Notes under the pieces: model-generated | The model's database searches: none | What the model was told of the DNA's origin: nothing | The model's input: the letters and a program-made list of their open reading frames with translations, nothing else | Position numbers and translations under genes: made by a program | Part shown: one piece after another, positions 1 to 10,243 of the stretch | Layout of the letters: each line of letters starts with the position of its first letter | Numbering within the stretch: the first letter of the stretch is position 1 | Assembly (NCBI GenBank): GCA_019114945.1 | Contig: DXEN01000088.1 | Location: forward strand, 1-64,000 | Direction: 5' to 3' | DNA length: 64,000 nt | From: Candidatus Parabacteroides intestinigallinarum | GTDB lineage: Bacteria > Bacteroidota > Bacteroidia > Bacteroidales > Tannerellaceae

Positions 1-2055
1 GAACACGTCCGGATGCGCCTTCTCAATCTCATCGAACAGGACAACCGAGTAAGGCTTCCGACGGATCGCCTCCGTCAGCTGGCCACCCTCATCGTAACCG
101 ACGTATCCCGGAGGCGCACCAATCAAGCGGGTCGCGCTGAACTTCTCCTGATACTCACTCATATCGATACGGGTCATCATATTCTCGTCATCGAACAGAT
201 AGTCCGCCAACGCCTTGGCCAACTCCGTCTTACCGACGCCTGTCGTACCGAGGAAGATAAACGAGCCGATGGGGCGTTTCGGATCTTGCAAGCCCGCACG
301 ACTCCGGCGCACGGCATCCGCGATCGCCTGGATCGCTTCATCCTGCCCGATCACACGCTTATGCAACTCCTCCTCCAGATGCAGCAACTTCTCCTTCTCG
401 CTCTGCATCATCTTACTGACGGGAATACCCGTCCAGCGAGAAACCACGTCGGCGATATCATCGCTATCGACCTCCTCCTTAATCATGGCCGAGGCACCTT
501 GCATCGTCTTCAGCTTCTCCTGCGTCTGCTTGATCTCCTCCTCCTTTTGCTTGATCTTGCCGTAGCGAATCTCCGCCACCTTGCCATAATCGCCCTCGCG
601 CTCGGCACGGTCCGCCTCGAACTTCAAGTTCTCGATATCGATCTTGTTCTGCTGGATCTTATTAATCTGCGCCTTCTCGCTTTCCCATTGCGCCTTCTGC
701 TTGGTCTCCTCCTCTTTCAAGTCGGCGATCTCCTTATTCAACTGATCCAACTTCTGCTGGTCGTCCTCACGCTTGATTGCCTCGCGCTCGATCTCCAACT
801 GCTTGATCCGGCGGGAAACCTCATCCAGCGACTCCGGCACGGAGTTCATCTGCATCCTCAACCGCGCGGCGGCCTCATCCATCAAGTCAATCGCCTTATC
901 CGGCAAGAAGCGGTCGGTGATATAACGGCTGGAGAGCTGCACGGCGGCGATAATCGCGTCATCCTTGATACGCACCTTATGGTGATTCTCATATTTCTCC
1001 TTCAAGCCACGCAAAATTGAGATCGTATCCACCTCGCTCGGCTCATCCACCATGACCGTTTGGAACCGACGCTCCAACGCCTTATCTTTCTCGAAATACT
1101 TCTGATACTCGTCCAACGTCGTCGCTCCAATCGCCCGCAACTCGCCACGAGCCAAGGCCGGTTTCAAAATATTGGCGGCGTCCATCGCCCCCTCGCTCTT
1201 ACCGGCGCCGACCAAGGTATGAATCTCATCAATAAACAGGATGATCTCACCATCCGATTTCATCACCTCATTGACGACTGCCTTCAGTCGTTCCTCAAAC
1301 TCACCCTTATATTTCGCTCCGGCGATCAACGCACCCATATCCAACGAGAAGATTTGTTTCGTCTTCAAGTTCTCCGGGACGTCACCCCGCACGATCCGGT
1401 GCGCCAGTCCCTCGGCGATCGCGGTCTTACCTACACCCGGTTCGCCAATCAGGATCGGGTTATTCTTCGTCCGTCGGCTCAAGATCTGCAAGACCCTACG
1501 AATCTCCTCATCCCGGCCGATGACCGGATCCAACTTTCCGTTACGGGCCCGCTCGTTCAAATTAATCGCGTATTTGCTCAACGCCTCGTATGTATCTTCA
1601 GCCGACTGGCTGGTTACCTTGTTGCCTTTACGTAACTCCTCAATCGCCAAACGAAGCTCTTTCTCCGTCACACCTGCGTCCTTCAATATTTGCGAGGCCG
1701 TACTCTTCTCCGTAAACAGAGCCAGGATAATCGGCTCCAAGGAAACGTATTGGTCGCCCATCTTGGAGGAATAATCAATCGCCTTCTGCAACACCGCGTT
1801 CGATTCGCTGGAAAGATACGGCTCTCCACCCGATACCCGCGGATACGACTCGATTTGCTGATCCAGCACCCGATTCAGGTTCTGGATGTTTACGCCCAAC
1901 TTCTGAAAGATGAAATTGGTTACGCTCTCGCCCGTCAGAATGACAGCTTTCAACAGGTGCGTCGCCTCGATCGCTTGCTGGTTATGCTTCGTGACCAATT
2001 GCACCGCCTGTTGCACCGCCTCCTGCGCCTTGATTGTAAAATTGTTAAAATTCAT
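1..2055 (-). CDS. clpB: ATP-dependent chaperone ClpB (Hsp104 family), 3' end beyond window
   Basis: Reading leftward from an ATG at 2055 gives 685 codons with no stop, so the last fifth of the protein lies outside the window (family length about 860). The order is the Clp N domain, a first AAA+ module with Walker A GEPGVGKT near residue 203 and Walker B LFIDEIH, a long Glu/Lys-rich coiled-coil middle domain around residues 400-530, and a second AAA+ module with Walker A GTTGVGKT near residue 602 and the start of its Walker B. The middle domain distinguishes ClpB from ClpA and ClpC. ClpB is a cytosolic disaggregase that works with DnaK. A strong Shine-Dalgarno (GGAGA) lies about 8 bases before the ATG. 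It is divergent from the NtrC-type regulator. I found no exact promoter or CIRCE element for it. Confidence 0.97.
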   Translation of the reverse strand, partial: MNFNNFTIKAQEAVQQAVQLVTKHNQQAIEATHLLKAVILTGESVTNFIFQKLGVNIQNLNRVLDQQIESYPRVSGGEPYLSSESNAVLQKAIDYSSKMGDQYVSLEPIILALFTEKSTASQILKDAGVTEKELRLAIEELRKGNKVTSQSAEDTYEALSKYAINLNERARNGKLDPVIGRDEEIRRVLQILSRRTKNNPILIGEPGVGKTAIAEGLAHRIVRGDVPENLKTKQIFSLDMGALIAGAKYKGEFEERLKAVVNEVMKSDGEIILFIDEIHTLVGAGKSEGAMDAANILKPALARGELRAIGATTLDEYQKYFEKDKALERRFQTVMVDEPSEVDTISILRGLKEKYENHHKVRIKDDAIIAAVQLSSRYITDRFLPDKAIDLMDEAAARLRMQMNSVPESLDEVSRRIKQLEIEREAIKREDDQQKLDQLNKEIADLKEEETKQKAQWESEKAQINKIQQNKIDIENLKFEADRAEREGDYGKVAEIRYGKIKQKEEEIKQTQEKLKTMQGASAMIKEEVDSDDIADVVSRWTGIPVSKMMQSEKEKLLHLEEELHKRVIGQDEAIQAIADAVRRSRAGLQDPKRPIGSFIFLGTTGVGKTELAKALADYLFDDENMMTRIDMSEYQEKFSATRLIGAPPGYVGYDEGGQLTEAIRRKPYSVVLFDEIEKAHPDVF

Positions 2056-2273
2056 ATGCTTAATCTCCTTTCCTTTTTTCGTTTACTCTTTTTATTCTTG
2101 CATCGATACGCCTTTCTTTCTACAAAAGCGATACCAAACGAAAAAGATGACATTTTGTCTTATTTAGCAAACTATCGATGATAAATCCAACGTCAAAACG
2201 TCCATTTTAAACGTCATTCAGACACCAATCGCTCCAAAAAGCGGCACGTGGCGCGGATAAAAACGTACGCTTT

Positions 2274-2305
2274 TTTGAAAGTATCGGCAAGAGCCCGTAT
2301 CTTTG
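2274..2305 (+). promoter_or_regulatory. Bacteroidetes-type promoter of the two-component operon
   Basis: TTTG at 2274-2277 and TATCTTTG at 2298-2305 match the Bacteroidetes -33 and -7 (TAnnTTTG) elements with a 20-base spacer. The response-regulator ATG follows 23 bases later. This is the best two-part promoter match in the window. Confidence 0.7.
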
Positions 2306-2327
2306 CCCGTGGAAAAAGACGAACCGA

Positions 2328-3674
2328 ATGAAACAAGGTACTATTTTAGTAGTAGACGATAATAAAAGTATTCTGGCCGCTGTCCGGATGTTGCTGGAAA
2401 ACCATTTCGAGAAAGTGTTTACGCTCTCCTCGCCCAATCGGATAAAAAATACGCTGCACGACGAGTTGGTCGATGTCGTGTTGCTCGACATGAACTTTAG
2501 TGCGGGCATCAATAACGGGAACGAAGGCCTTTTCTGGCTTTCCGAGATCAAGAAAGAATATCCCGCCACGCAAGTGGTGCTGTTCACCGCCTACGCCGAT
2601 ATCGACCTCGCCGTGCGGGGCATCAAGGAAGGGGCTACCGATTTCGTAGTCAAGCCTTGGGACAACACACGGCTGATCGAGACCTTGCGGGCGGCCTGTC
2701 AAATCCGCTTGGCCAACCAGAAGCACGATGACACGAGCCTCCAACCCCTATCAGCGGAAAGTGGTATGTACTGGGGCAATAGCGACTCCATGCGCCACCT
2801 GCGTACATTGGTAGAAAAAGTGGCGAGGACGGATGCCAACCTATTAATTACCGGCGAGAACGGTACCGGGAAGGAGATGTTGGCCCGGGAGATTCACATG
2901 CTATCCGCCCGGAAAAACGAGGCGATGGTGGCGGTGGACATGGGCGCCATTACCGAGACCCTGTTCGAGAGCGAGTTGTTCGGCCACGTAAAAGGCGCTT
3001 TCACCGACGCCCACGCAGACCGGCCTGGCAAGTTCGAGGCCGCGAACAACGGAACCTTGTTCCTTGATGAGATAGGTAACCTCTCTTATCACCTGCAAGC
3101 GAAACTGCTAACCGTCCTGCAACGGCGCAGCGTAACCCGGGTAGGAAGCAACACACCCATCCCGGTCAACATCCGGCTCATCTGCGCCACGAACCGGGAT
3201 TTGCAAGCGATGGTGCGCAAAGAGCAATTCCGCGAGGACCTACTCTATCGGATCAATACGATCCATGTAGAGATTCCGCCCCTTCGCGAGCGCCCGGAAG
3301 ACATCGTGCCGCTCGCCGAGATTTTCATCGCCAAATATGCGAACCTTTATAATAAGCAGGCACCACGCCTCTCTGACAAGGCCGGGGAGAAACTGAGAGA
3401 GCAATCTTGGCTGGGAAACATACGGGAGCTGGAGCACACGATCGAAAAGGCTATTATCATCGCCGATGGAGAGACGTTGGACGAGAATTGCCTCGACTTG
3501 CCCCGGAAACCGGAAAATCCGGTGAAAAACGAGTTTACGACCTTGGAGGAGATGGAATACAACATGATTAAAGCCGCTATCGACAAACATAAAGGCAACC
3601 TGTCGCTCGCGGCGAACCAACTGGGCATTTCCCGCCAAACGCTTTACAATAAGATCAAACGATACGAACTGTAA
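2328..3674 (+). CDS. Sigma-54-dependent response regulator, NtrC family
   Basis: A 448-residue cytosolic transcription activator with three domains. The receiver (1-120) has acidic pair D10/D11, phospho-acceptor D54 (VVLLDMNF) and K109. The AAA+ domain has Walker A GENGTGKE at 176-183 and Walker [10 protein letters not shown] near 242-250. A Fis-type helix-turn-helix ends the protein (about 420-448). The sigma-54 contact loop reads GAFTDA (223-228) rather than GAFTGA, with Asp replacing the second Gly. The next gene, 18 bases downstream, is a histidine kinase and presumably its partner. The target genes cannot be told from the sequence. Confidence 0.93.
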   Translation: MKQGTILVVDDNKSILAAVRMLLENHFEKVFTLSSPNRIKNTLHDELVDVVLLDMNFSAGINNGNEGLFWLSEIKKEYPATQVVLFTAYADIDLAVRGIKEGATDFVVKPWDNTRLIETLRAACQIRLANQKHDDTSLQPLSAESGMYWGNSDSMRHLRTLVEKVARTDANLLITGENGTGKEMLAREIHMLSARKNEAMVAVDMGAITETLFESELFGHVKGAFTDAHADRPGKFEAANNGTLFLDEIGNLSYHLQAKLLTVLQRRSVTRVGSNTPIPVNIRLICATNRDLQAMVRKEQFREDLLYRINTIHVEIPPLRERPEDIVPLAEIFIAKYANLYNKQAPRLSDKAGEKLREQSWLGNIRELEHTIEKAIIIADGETLDENCLDLPRKPENPVKNEFTTLEEMEYNMIKAAIDKHKGNLSLAANQLGISRQTLYNKIKRYEL

Positions 3675-3692
3675 AAAAGCCCGGCTTTCACG

Positions 3693-5009
3693 ATGGTTAA
3701 ACGAATATACAACAGCCTCGGACTTCGCCTGCTCCTCGTCGTCGGCCTCTCGATAGCCATAGGCTACGCCTTCTGGGAACGGGATTGGATTGTCGCGTCT
3801 TGCTGCGCCGCCGGATTGGCGATCGTTATCATCAGCGTCCATCTGCTTTATAAACGGAACGCACGAAAAGTAGCTTTCCTATTCGACGCCATCGACAACA
3901 ACGATTACAGTTTTAAATACGCCACCGAGGGGCATTCGTCCGACGACAAACTCGTCAACGAATCCTTGAACCGCATCACACGCATGCTTTTCCAAGCGAA
4001 AGCCGAGGCGATCCAGCGGGAAAAATACTACGAGCTGATCATGAACCAGGTGAATACGGGCATCATCGTAGAAGACGATAAAGGCAATATCGTCCAAACC
4101 AACCGTGAGGCGACACGCTTGTTGGGCTTGACCATATTTACCCACGTACGCCAGCTGAGCCGGGTTGACGAGGCGGTCGAACGACTGTTCGAGGAGGCGC
4201 GGGCGGGGGAAAAGCACCAAATCTCTTTCACCAACGAGCGAGGCACCGTGCATCTGTCCGTCCGCGTCTCCGAGATGACCTTACGGGAGAAACATGTCCG
4301 TATCCTCGCGATTAACGACATCAACAGCGAGCTCGACGACAAAGAGATCGAATCCTGGATACGCCTCACCCGCGTGCTCACTCACGAGATTATGAACTCC
4401 ATCACGCCTATCACCTCGCTCAGCGATACGCTACTCACCACACGTCCCGACGCGGACACGGAGATACGCACGGGGCTGGAAGTAATCAGCGCTACGGGGA
4501 AGAACCTTATGAGTTTCGTGGAATCGTATAGGAAGTTTACCCACATCCCTACGCCACAACCTACTTTATTCTACGTGCGGGCTTTCTCGGAGCGAATGGT
4601 TCAATTGGCTTATCACCAAAACAATTACCCTGGCATCGATGCCCGGATCGAGGTGGAGCCGGAAGATTTAATCGTATACGCGGACGAGGGCTTGATTTCA
4701 CAAGTGGTATTAAACCTTTTGAAAAACGCCATACAAGCCATCGGCACCGAGCGGAAGGATGGCCGCATCCAAATCAAGGCTTATTGCGACCCAACGGAGG
4801 CCGTCATTATCGAGGTGTCCAACAATGGCCCGGCTATCCCGCCCGAGGAGGCGGAACACATTTTCGTGCCTTTCTTCACCACGAAAGAGAACGGAAGCGG
4901 CATCGGCCTTTCCATCTCCCGGCAAATCATGCGGCTCTCAGGCGGTAGCCTCGTCTTGCGAAACGACCCTACCAAGGGGCTCACGACCTTCGTCCTCACT
5001 TTCCCTTAA
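3693..5009 (+). CDS. Membrane histidine kinase, partner of the NtrC-type regulator
   Basis: A 438-residue sensor kinase. Two adjacent hydrophobic segments (about 8-27 and 31-52) anchor it with almost no periplasmic loop, so sensing is probably cytosolic or within the membrane. A PAS-like region (about 110-210) follows. The H-box reads LTHEIMNS with phospho-acceptor H231. The ATPase domain has the N-box NLLKNAIQAI and the G-box segment FFTTKENGSGIGLS. The layout resembles NtrY/NtrB-like kinases that pair with sigma-54 activators, and the 18-base spacing from the regulator supports one operon. The signal is unknown. Confidence 0.92.
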   Translation: MVKRIYNSLGLRLLLVVGLSIAIGYAFWERDWIVASCCAAGLAIVIISVHLLYKRNARKVAFLFDAIDNNDYSFKYATEGHSSDDKLVNESLNRITRMLFQAKAEAIQREKYYELIMNQVNTGIIVEDDKGNIVQTNREATRLLGLTIFTHVRQLSRVDEAVERLFEEARAGEKHQISFTNERGTVHLSVRVSEMTLREKHVRILAINDINSELDDKEIESWIRLTRVLTHEIMNSITPITSLSDTLLTTRPDADTEIRTGLEVISATGKNLMSFVESYRKFTHIPTPQPTLFYVRAFSERMVQLAYHQNNYPGIDARIEVEPEDLIVYADEGLISQVVLNLLKNAIQAIGTERKDGRIQIKAYCDPTEAVIIEVSNNGPAIPPEEAEHIFVPFFTTKENGSGIGLSISRQIMRLSGGSLVLRNDPTKGLTTFVLTFP

Positions 5010-5057
5010 ATGCCATCGTGTAAGCGAATCCGCATTATCGCCGGCAGGCGGTTTTCA

Positions 5058-5145
5058 TTTCATTCGAAGGAAAATTTAGTTTCTTTCGGAAGAAAATTCC
5101 GTTTCATTCGGGAGAAAATTTAATTTCCCTCGGACGAAAAACAAG
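5058..5145. repeat. Tandem array, four imperfect 22-bp units
   Basis: Units begin at 5058, 5080, 5102 and 5124, so the period is exactly 22. Each has the plan TTTCnTTCGGAnGAAAA followed by an A/T-rich tail. The TTC/GAA core makes each unit nearly palindromic. The array lies in the gap after the histidine kinase. The array at 61606 belongs to the same sequence family. Confidence 0.8.
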
Positions 5146-5257
5146 CCTTTTCCTCTTCTTGACGAGCTTTATCACGTGGCTCCCCAAATAGAATGCCGAA
5201 AGTTTTTCGTACATTTACGCCTCATTTGATAGATAAAAACCAGAAATCCATATAAGA

Positions 5258-6520
5258 ATGAAACTATTCGATAAACTAAAGATGAACCACCATCCCCGCT
5301 CCGGAGCGCTGGACTTGCTGAAATATATCGGCCCCGGACTGCTCGTCACCGTTGGTTTCATCGATCCGGGCAATTGGGCGACCAACCTCGCCGCAGGTTC
5401 CGAGTTCGGCTACGCCCTCTTGTGGGTTGTCACCTTCTCGTCCATCATGCTGATCATCATCCAGCACAACGTAGCCCATCTGGGCATCGTCACCGGGTTG
5501 TGTCTCTCGGAAGCCACCCACAAATACATGCCACGCACGCTCAGTCGTCCCATCCTCGCCTCGGCGATGCTCGCCAGCGTCTCTACCTCCTTGGCGGAGA
5601 TATTAGGAGGCGCCATCGCTCTCCGGATGTTATTCGGCATGCCAATCAAGGTAGGCGCTGTTATCGTGACGATCGTATGTCTTGCCATGCTGCTCAGTAA
5701 TACCTATAATAAAATAGAACGTTGGATTATCACCTTCGTCTCCATCATCGGTCTCTCGTTTCTCTATGAGCTTACGCTCGTGGATGTCGACTGGGGACAA
5801 GCCATTACGGGCTGGGTGAAACCGACCTTTCCGGAAAACTCCATACTCATCATCATGAGCGTGCTGGGGGCGGTCGTGATGCCACACAACTTGTTCCTGC
5901 ACTCTGAGGTCATCCAAAGCCGGGCGTGGAACCTGGAGGACGAGACCGTTATCAAGCGGCAGCTGAAATACGAGTTCTACGACACGCTCCTGTCGATGGT
6001 CATCGGCTGGGCCATCAACTCGGCGATGATTATCCTCGCCGCCTCCACGTTCTTCCGGGAAAACATCGCCGTGAACGAGCTGGATCAAGCCCAACAACTC
6101 CTGGTGCCATTGGTTGGAAGCAACGCGGGCGTGATTTTTGCGGCAGCTCTCCTGTTGGCGGGTGTCTCTTCCACCATCACTTCCGGCATCGCGGGCGCCT
6201 CCATCTTCTCCGGCTTCTTCGACGAGCCCTATAATCACGCCGACCCGCACTCCCGTTTGGGTGTCTTGCTCTCGTTCGTACCGGCGCTCGGCATCATTTT
6301 CCTGATTGGCGACCCATTCCAAGGATTGATTCTCTCGCAAATGTTCCTGAGCGTGCAACTCCCTATCACGGTCTTTACCCAAGTGTACCTGACCTCCAGC
6401 AAGAAGATCATGGGTCCATACGCGAACAGCCGGTCGACAACGGTCATTCTCGTACTTTTAGGCACGTTGGTAACCCTCTTGAACATCGCGCTGCTTCTTC
6501 AATTGATAATTGATAATTGA
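5258..6520 (+). CDS. Nramp-family divalent metal (Mn2+/Fe2+) transporter
   Basis: A 420-residue inner-membrane protein with about eleven hydrophobic helices. It carries the two Nramp signatures: DPGN at 36-39 in the first helix, and MPHN at about 208-211 in the sixth, whose Met typically favours transition metals over Ca2+ and Mg2+. The family couples uptake of Mn2+ or Fe2+ to H+. It stands alone between the two-component operon and glnS. No clear promoter or MntR/Fur operator was recognised. The exact metal cannot be assigned, although MntH-like Mn2+ import is the usual bacterial role. Confidence 0.93.
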   Translation: MKLFDKLKMNHHPRSGALDLLKYIGPGLLVTVGFIDPGNWATNLAAGSEFGYALLWVVTFSSIMLIIIQHNVAHLGIVTGLCLSEATHKYMPRTLSRPILASAMLASVSTSLAEILGGAIALRMLFGMPIKVGAVIVTIVCLAMLLSNTYNKIERWIITFVSIIGLSFLYELTLVDVDWGQAITGWVKPTFPENSILIIMSVLGAVVMPHNLFLHSEVIQSRAWNLEDETVIKRQLKYEFYDTLLSMVIGWAINSAMIILAASTFFRENIAVNELDQAQQLLVPLVGSNAGVIFAAALLLAGVSSTITSGIAGASIFSGFFDEPYNHADPHSRLGVLLSFVPALGIIFLIGDPFQGLILSQMFLSVQLPITVFTQVYLTSSKKIMGPYANSRSTTVILVLLGTLVTLLNIALLLQLIIDN

Positions 6521-6660
6521 CAATGGACAATTAGGTTTCGCGTACAAACTTTAATCGTCAATTGTCCATTGTCAATTAAATCGGAATTGTCAATCGTCAA
6601 CTAAAATCGCCACGGCTCGTTAATTAATTGTCAATTGTCAATTATCAATTATCAATTGAA
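6505..6660. repeat. Dispersed heptamer repeat region (AATTGAC/GTCAATT), copy 1
   Basis: Back-to-back 7-base steps such as AATTGAT and AATTGAC run first in one orientation (from about 6505) and then as their complement (from about 6556 and again at 6630-6658). The whole gap can fold as a long AT-rich hairpin. Similar regions occur at 47762-47858 and 56815-56893. It fills the Nramp-glnS gap and stops just before the glnS -7 box. Confidence 0.75.
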
Positions 6661-6665
6661 ATAAC

Positions 6666-6673
6666 TACCTTTG
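6666..6673 (+). promoter_or_regulatory. Promoter -7 element of glnS
   Basis: TACCTTTG is an exact TAnnTTTG match, 35 bases before the chosen glnS ATG. No TTG sits at the ideal -33 spacing; the nearest upstream one is 28 bases away. It argues against the in-frame upstream start at 6628, which lies before it. Confidence 0.55.
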
Positions 6674-6708
6674 CCCCATTCTATAAAGAAACTATCAAAA
6701 GATTTACT

Positions 6709-8448
6709 ATGAGCGTTATCAATACAAACGAGGAAGAGAACAAGAAAAGCTTGAATTTTATAGAGACCGCCGTGGAGAAAGACTTGGCGGAAGGCAAAAA
6801 TGGGAAACGTGTGCAAACCCGCTTCCCGCCGGAGCCGAACGGATACCTCCATATCGGGCACGCCAAGGCGATCTGCCTGGATTTTGGCATCGCCGAGCGA
6901 TATGGTGGCGTGTGCAACCTTCGTTTCGATGATACAAACCCGACAAAAGAGGACGAGGAATACGTGGAAGCGATCAAGGAGGACATCCAATGGTTAGGAT
7001 TCCATTGGGGGAACGAGTATTACGCGTCGGATTACTTCCAGCAATTATGGGATTTCGCGATCCGCCTGATTGAGGAGGGAAAGGCCTATATCGACGAGCA
7101 AACCTCCGAGCAAATCGCCCAGCAAAAAGGCACGCCTACGCAGCCGGGCGTGGAAAGCCCATACCGGAACCGCCCTATCGAGGAAAGTCTCACGCTTTTC
7201 AAGAAGATGAACACGGGCGAGATCGAGGAAGGCGCTATGGTGCTCCGGGCAAAAATCGATATGGCGAACCCGAACATGCACTTCCGCGACCCGATTATTT
7301 ACCGTGTCGTCAAGCACCCGCACCACCGGACGGGCACGAAATGGAAAGCCTACCCGATGTACGACTTCGCGCACGGGCAGAGCGATTTCTTCGAGGGTGT
7401 GACCCACTCGCTCTGCACGCTGGAATTTGTCGTACACCGGCCACTGTACGACCTCTTTATCGATTGGTTGAAAGAAGGCAAGGACCTGGACGACAACCGT
7501 CCGCGGCAGATGGAGTTCAATAAGCTGAACCTCAGCTACACGCTCATGAGCAAACGCAACTTGCTCACGCTGGTGAAAGAGGGACTGGTAAACGGATGGG
7601 ACGATCCGCGTATGCCGACCATTTGTGGATTCCGTCGGCGCGGTTACTCGCCAGAGTCGATTCGCAAGTTTGTCGACAAGATCGGCTACACCGTGTACGA
7701 TGCGTTGAATGAGTTCGAGCTGCTGGAAAGCGCTGTGCGCGAGGATCTCAACGCACGCGCCATCCGCGTTTCCGCCGTAATCAATCCGGTAAAACTGACA
7801 ATCACCAACTATCCGGAAGGACAAGTGGAAGAATTAGAAGCGATCAATAATCCCGAGGATCCGAGCGCCGGAAGCCACCTGATCGAGTTCAGCCGTAACC
7901 TTTGGATGGAGCGTGAGGACTTCATGGAAGTCGCTCCCAAGAAATATTTCCGCATGACACCCGGACAGGAAGTACGCCTGAAAAACGCGTACATCGTAAA
8001 ATGCACGGGATGCCGGAAGGACGAGGCGGGGAATATCGTGGAAGTATTCTGCGAGTACGACCCGAATACCCGGAGCGGAATGCCCGACGCGAACCGAAAA
8101 GTAAAAGGGACCTTGCATTGGGTAAGCCAGGCGCATTGCCTGCGAGCGGAAGTGCGCTTGTACGACCGCTTGTGGAAAGTGGCGAACCCGCGCGACGAGT
8201 TGGCCGCTATCCGTGTGGAAAAGAACTGCTCGCCATTGGAGGCGATGAAAGAGATTATCAATCCGGACTCGTTGGAGATCCGGCCCAATTGCTACGTGGA
8301 GAAATTCGCCGCCACGTTGCCGAATCTCTCCTACTTGCAATTCCAGCGCATCGGTTATTTCAATATCGACAACGATTCCACACCGGAGAAACTGGTATTC
8401 AACCGGACCGTGGGGTTAAAAGATACATGGAACAAAATAAACAAATAA
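6709..8448 (+). CDS. glnS: Glutaminyl-tRNA synthetase
   Basis: Class I aminoacyl-tRNA synthetase that charges tRNA-Gln directly. From the ATG at 6709 the protein is 579 residues (E. coli GlnS is 554). The HIGH motif is literal (HIGHAK, about residues 48-53), and the KMSKS loop appears as LMSKR near 280. The catalytic core is followed by the beta-barrel anticodon-binding region typical of GlnS and GltX. An in-frame start at 6628 would add 27 residues encoded by the heptamer repeat and the promoter, so it was rejected. The TPR gene starts 8 bases after the stop, so the two probably share a transcript. Confidence 0.96.
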   Translation: MSVINTNEEENKKSLNFIETAVEKDLAEGKNGKRVQTRFPPEPNGYLHIGHAKAICLDFGIAERYGGVCNLRFDDTNPTKEDEEYVEAIKEDIQWLGFHWGNEYYASDYFQQLWDFAIRLIEEGKAYIDEQTSEQIAQQKGTPTQPGVESPYRNRPIEESLTLFKKMNTGEIEEGAMVLRAKIDMANPNMHFRDPIIYRVVKHPHHRTGTKWKAYPMYDFAHGQSDFFEGVTHSLCTLEFVVHRPLYDLFIDWLKEGKDLDDNRPRQMEFNKLNLSYTLMSKRNLLTLVKEGLVNGWDDPRMPTICGFRRRGYSPESIRKFVDKIGYTVYDALNEFELLESAVREDLNARAIRVSAVINPVKLTITNYPEGQVEELEAINNPEDPSAGSHLIEFSRNLWMEREDFMEVAPKKYFRMTPGQEVRLKNAYIVKCTGCRKDEAGNIVEVFCEYDPNTRSGMPDANRKVKGTLHWVSQAHCLRAEVRLYDRLWKVANPRDELAAIRVEKNCSPLEAMKEIINPDSLEIRPNCYVEKFAATLPNLSYLQFQRIGYFNIDNDSTPEKLVFNRTVGLKDTWNKINK

Positions 8449-8456
8449 AATAACCT

Positions 8457-9926
8457 ATGAAGAATGAGCACGGCTCACGCTTAGTTCAACGATATCTGTC
8501 CGCGAGACAAGAAGGGAAAGATCCCTATCTTGACGCGGACGATATTTTATACCTATTGGATTACTTCGAGAAGTCGAACGACACTAAACTCTACAACGAG
8601 GTATTGCGATTAGGGCTTAGGCTGCATCCCGATTGCCCGGAATTACAAATCGAGGAAAGCCGGGAACTAATCTTCGACGGCCAGTACGAGAAAGCCCTTG
8701 AGAAGCTAAATGCCATCGCTCCTCTACAAGACCTGGAAGCGGATATTTTACGCATAGAAGCCTATTGCTCGCTAAATCAATATTCCAAGGCGCATACGTT
8801 AACGAAAATGTGGGTCAAGGATCAACTCGAAGCCTCGGAAGAGATTTTCGAGCAAACCGCGATCATGCTGAACGATTTGGAGATGCCGGATAAAGCGCGG
8901 GAGTTCGTGGAATGGGGATTAAGCCTTTTCCCGAATAATATTACCCTGAAAAGTGAGCTTTGTTATATCCTGGAAATGGAGAACGACATCCCGAAAGCCA
9001 TCCGCCTTTACGAGGAGATTATCGATTCGAATCCCTATTCCGCCGAGCCGTGGTTCAATTTGGGGCGACTCTATTCCATGGTCGACAATTATGAGAAAGC
9101 GATCGAGGCGCTCGACTTCGCGGCGACTTGCGAGGAACCGGATTTGGAATTACTAATATTCAAGGGTTATTGCCTCTTCATGAATGGAAGCTACGAGAAA
9201 GCGATCGAGGAATACGAGGAAATCTTGCGTCTGTATGAGGGAGACGAGGATGTCCACTCGCACGTGGGAGCTTTTATGGCCGAATGCTATACCCGACTTG
9301 GGGATTACGAGAAAGCCTATCAAATCTATACTACGATTATCAATGAACCTGACATACAAAACGAGGCGATCAACTTCATACATTATATCCGATGCTGCCA
9401 GGAAACCGGCCGCGATAAGGAGATTTCACATATCTTGCTCAAGGCGACCTTGATCCATCCGAACAACGTACACATCCTCTCGATGCTCGCGTTGAACTTA
9501 GCGGACAACGGGCATAAAGAGGAAGCCGCTTCCGTGCTCGACAAGGTGTTCGCGCTCATGAGCCAGGAAGATATAGGGATGGACGCGGATGCGGATATGC
9601 AAAGAAAACGAAACAACCTGTTGCGTCTCGGAAACTACAAGCAGGCGAAAGGCGAGACCGAACAAGCGATCGCTTATTACAACGAAGCGCTCGATCTCGA
9701 CCCGAAAACCCCTATGGTCCACATCCATTTAGCGCTGGCGTATGCGGCGAACGGCGATTCCAAACATTGCGAGGAGCATCTGCGCCAAATCTCCGTACGA
9801 GACTTGGCGCAATATGTTCATAAGACCGGGAAAACGGCTTTCGGGCTTGGAAACAACCCCGAGGAACATATCCCGCCAGAGAATTTAGCGCAAGCGTTTT
9901 TGAGAAATAAGGACAATAGCAACTAA
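8457..9926 (+). CDS. Tetratricopeptide repeat protein
   Basis: A 489-residue soluble protein built almost wholly of TPR helical pairs. Recognisable units include those around AEPWFNLGRLYSMVDNYEKA and the C-terminal unit ending in AIAYYNEALDLDPKTPMVH. There is no signal peptide, membrane segment or catalytic motif, so a cytosolic scaffold or protein-interaction role is inferred. It lies 8 bases after glnS. Bacteroidales genomes carry many such proteins and no specific partner can be named. Confidence 0.85.
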   Translation: MKNEHGSRLVQRYLSARQEGKDPYLDADDILYLLDYFEKSNDTKLYNEVLRLGLRLHPDCPELQIEESRELIFDGQYEKALEKLNAIAPLQDLEADILRIEAYCSLNQYSKAHTLTKMWVKDQLEASEEIFEQTAIMLNDLEMPDKAREFVEWGLSLFPNNITLKSELCYILEMENDIPKAIRLYEEIIDSNPYSAEPWFNLGRLYSMVDNYEKAIEALDFAATCEEPDLELLIFKGYCLFMNGSYEKAIEEYEEILRLYEGDEDVHSHVGAFMAECYTRLGDYEKAYQIYTTIINEPDIQNEAINFIHYIRCCQETGRDKEISHILLKATLIHPNNVHILSMLALNLADNGHKEEAASVLDKVFALMSQEDIGMDADADMQRKRNNLLRLGNYKQAKGETEQAIAYYNEALDLDPKTPMVHIHLALAYAANGDSKHCEEHLRQISVRDLAQYVHKTGKTAFGLGNNPEEHIPPENLAQAFLRNKDNSN

Positions 9927-9943
9927 GGCAGCGATATTTTTAT

Positions 9944-9951
9944 TACCTTTG
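9944..9951 (+). promoter_or_regulatory. Promoter -7 element of the 2-oxoacid oxidoreductase operon
   Basis: TACCTTTG is an exact TAnnTTTG match, 52 bases before the ferredoxin-subunit ATG. No clear -33 TTTG was seen. Confidence 0.5.
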
Positions 9952-10003
9952 GGGCGCTAAAAAAATAGGTGTTACATATTGATTTTAAATAAACGAAATA
10001 ATT

Positions 10004-10231
10004 ATGGCGAAAGTTAAAGGAACTGTTGTTGTCAACACAGAACGTTGCAAAGGCTGTAACCTTTGCGTCGTAGCCTGCCCGTCGGATGTGTTGGAGCTGC
10101 ATCCGCGAGAAGTAAACAACAAAGGGTATCACTATGTGTATATGAAGAATCCGGACGCATGCATTGGCTGCGCAAGTTGCGGACTGGTTTGCCCGGACGG
10201 TTGTCTAACCATCTACAAAGTAAAAATATAA
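10004..10231 (+). CDS. korD: 2-oxoacid:ferredoxin oxidoreductase, 4Fe-4S (delta) subunit
   Basis: A 75-residue bacterial-type ferredoxin with two clusters: CKGCNLCVVACP near the N terminus and CIGCASCGLVCP near the C terminus. As the first gene of a delta-alpha-beta-gamma operon, it is the electron-transfer subunit that passes electrons from the thiamine diphosphate site to ferredoxin. The alpha gene starts 12 bases downstream. The symbol rests on operon layout; VorD-like or PorD-like naming is equally possible because substrate choice cannot be read from this subunit. Confidence 0.88.
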   Translation: MAKVKGTVVVNTERCKGCNLCVVACPSDVLELHPREVNNKGYHYVYMKNPDACIGCASCGLVCPDGCLTIYKVKI

Positions 10232-10243
10232 AGATATCAAGAT

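Noticed and set aside
6628..6708. Upstream in-frame start for glnS.
   Set aside because: It would translate the heptamer repeat and begin before the exact -7 box at 6666.
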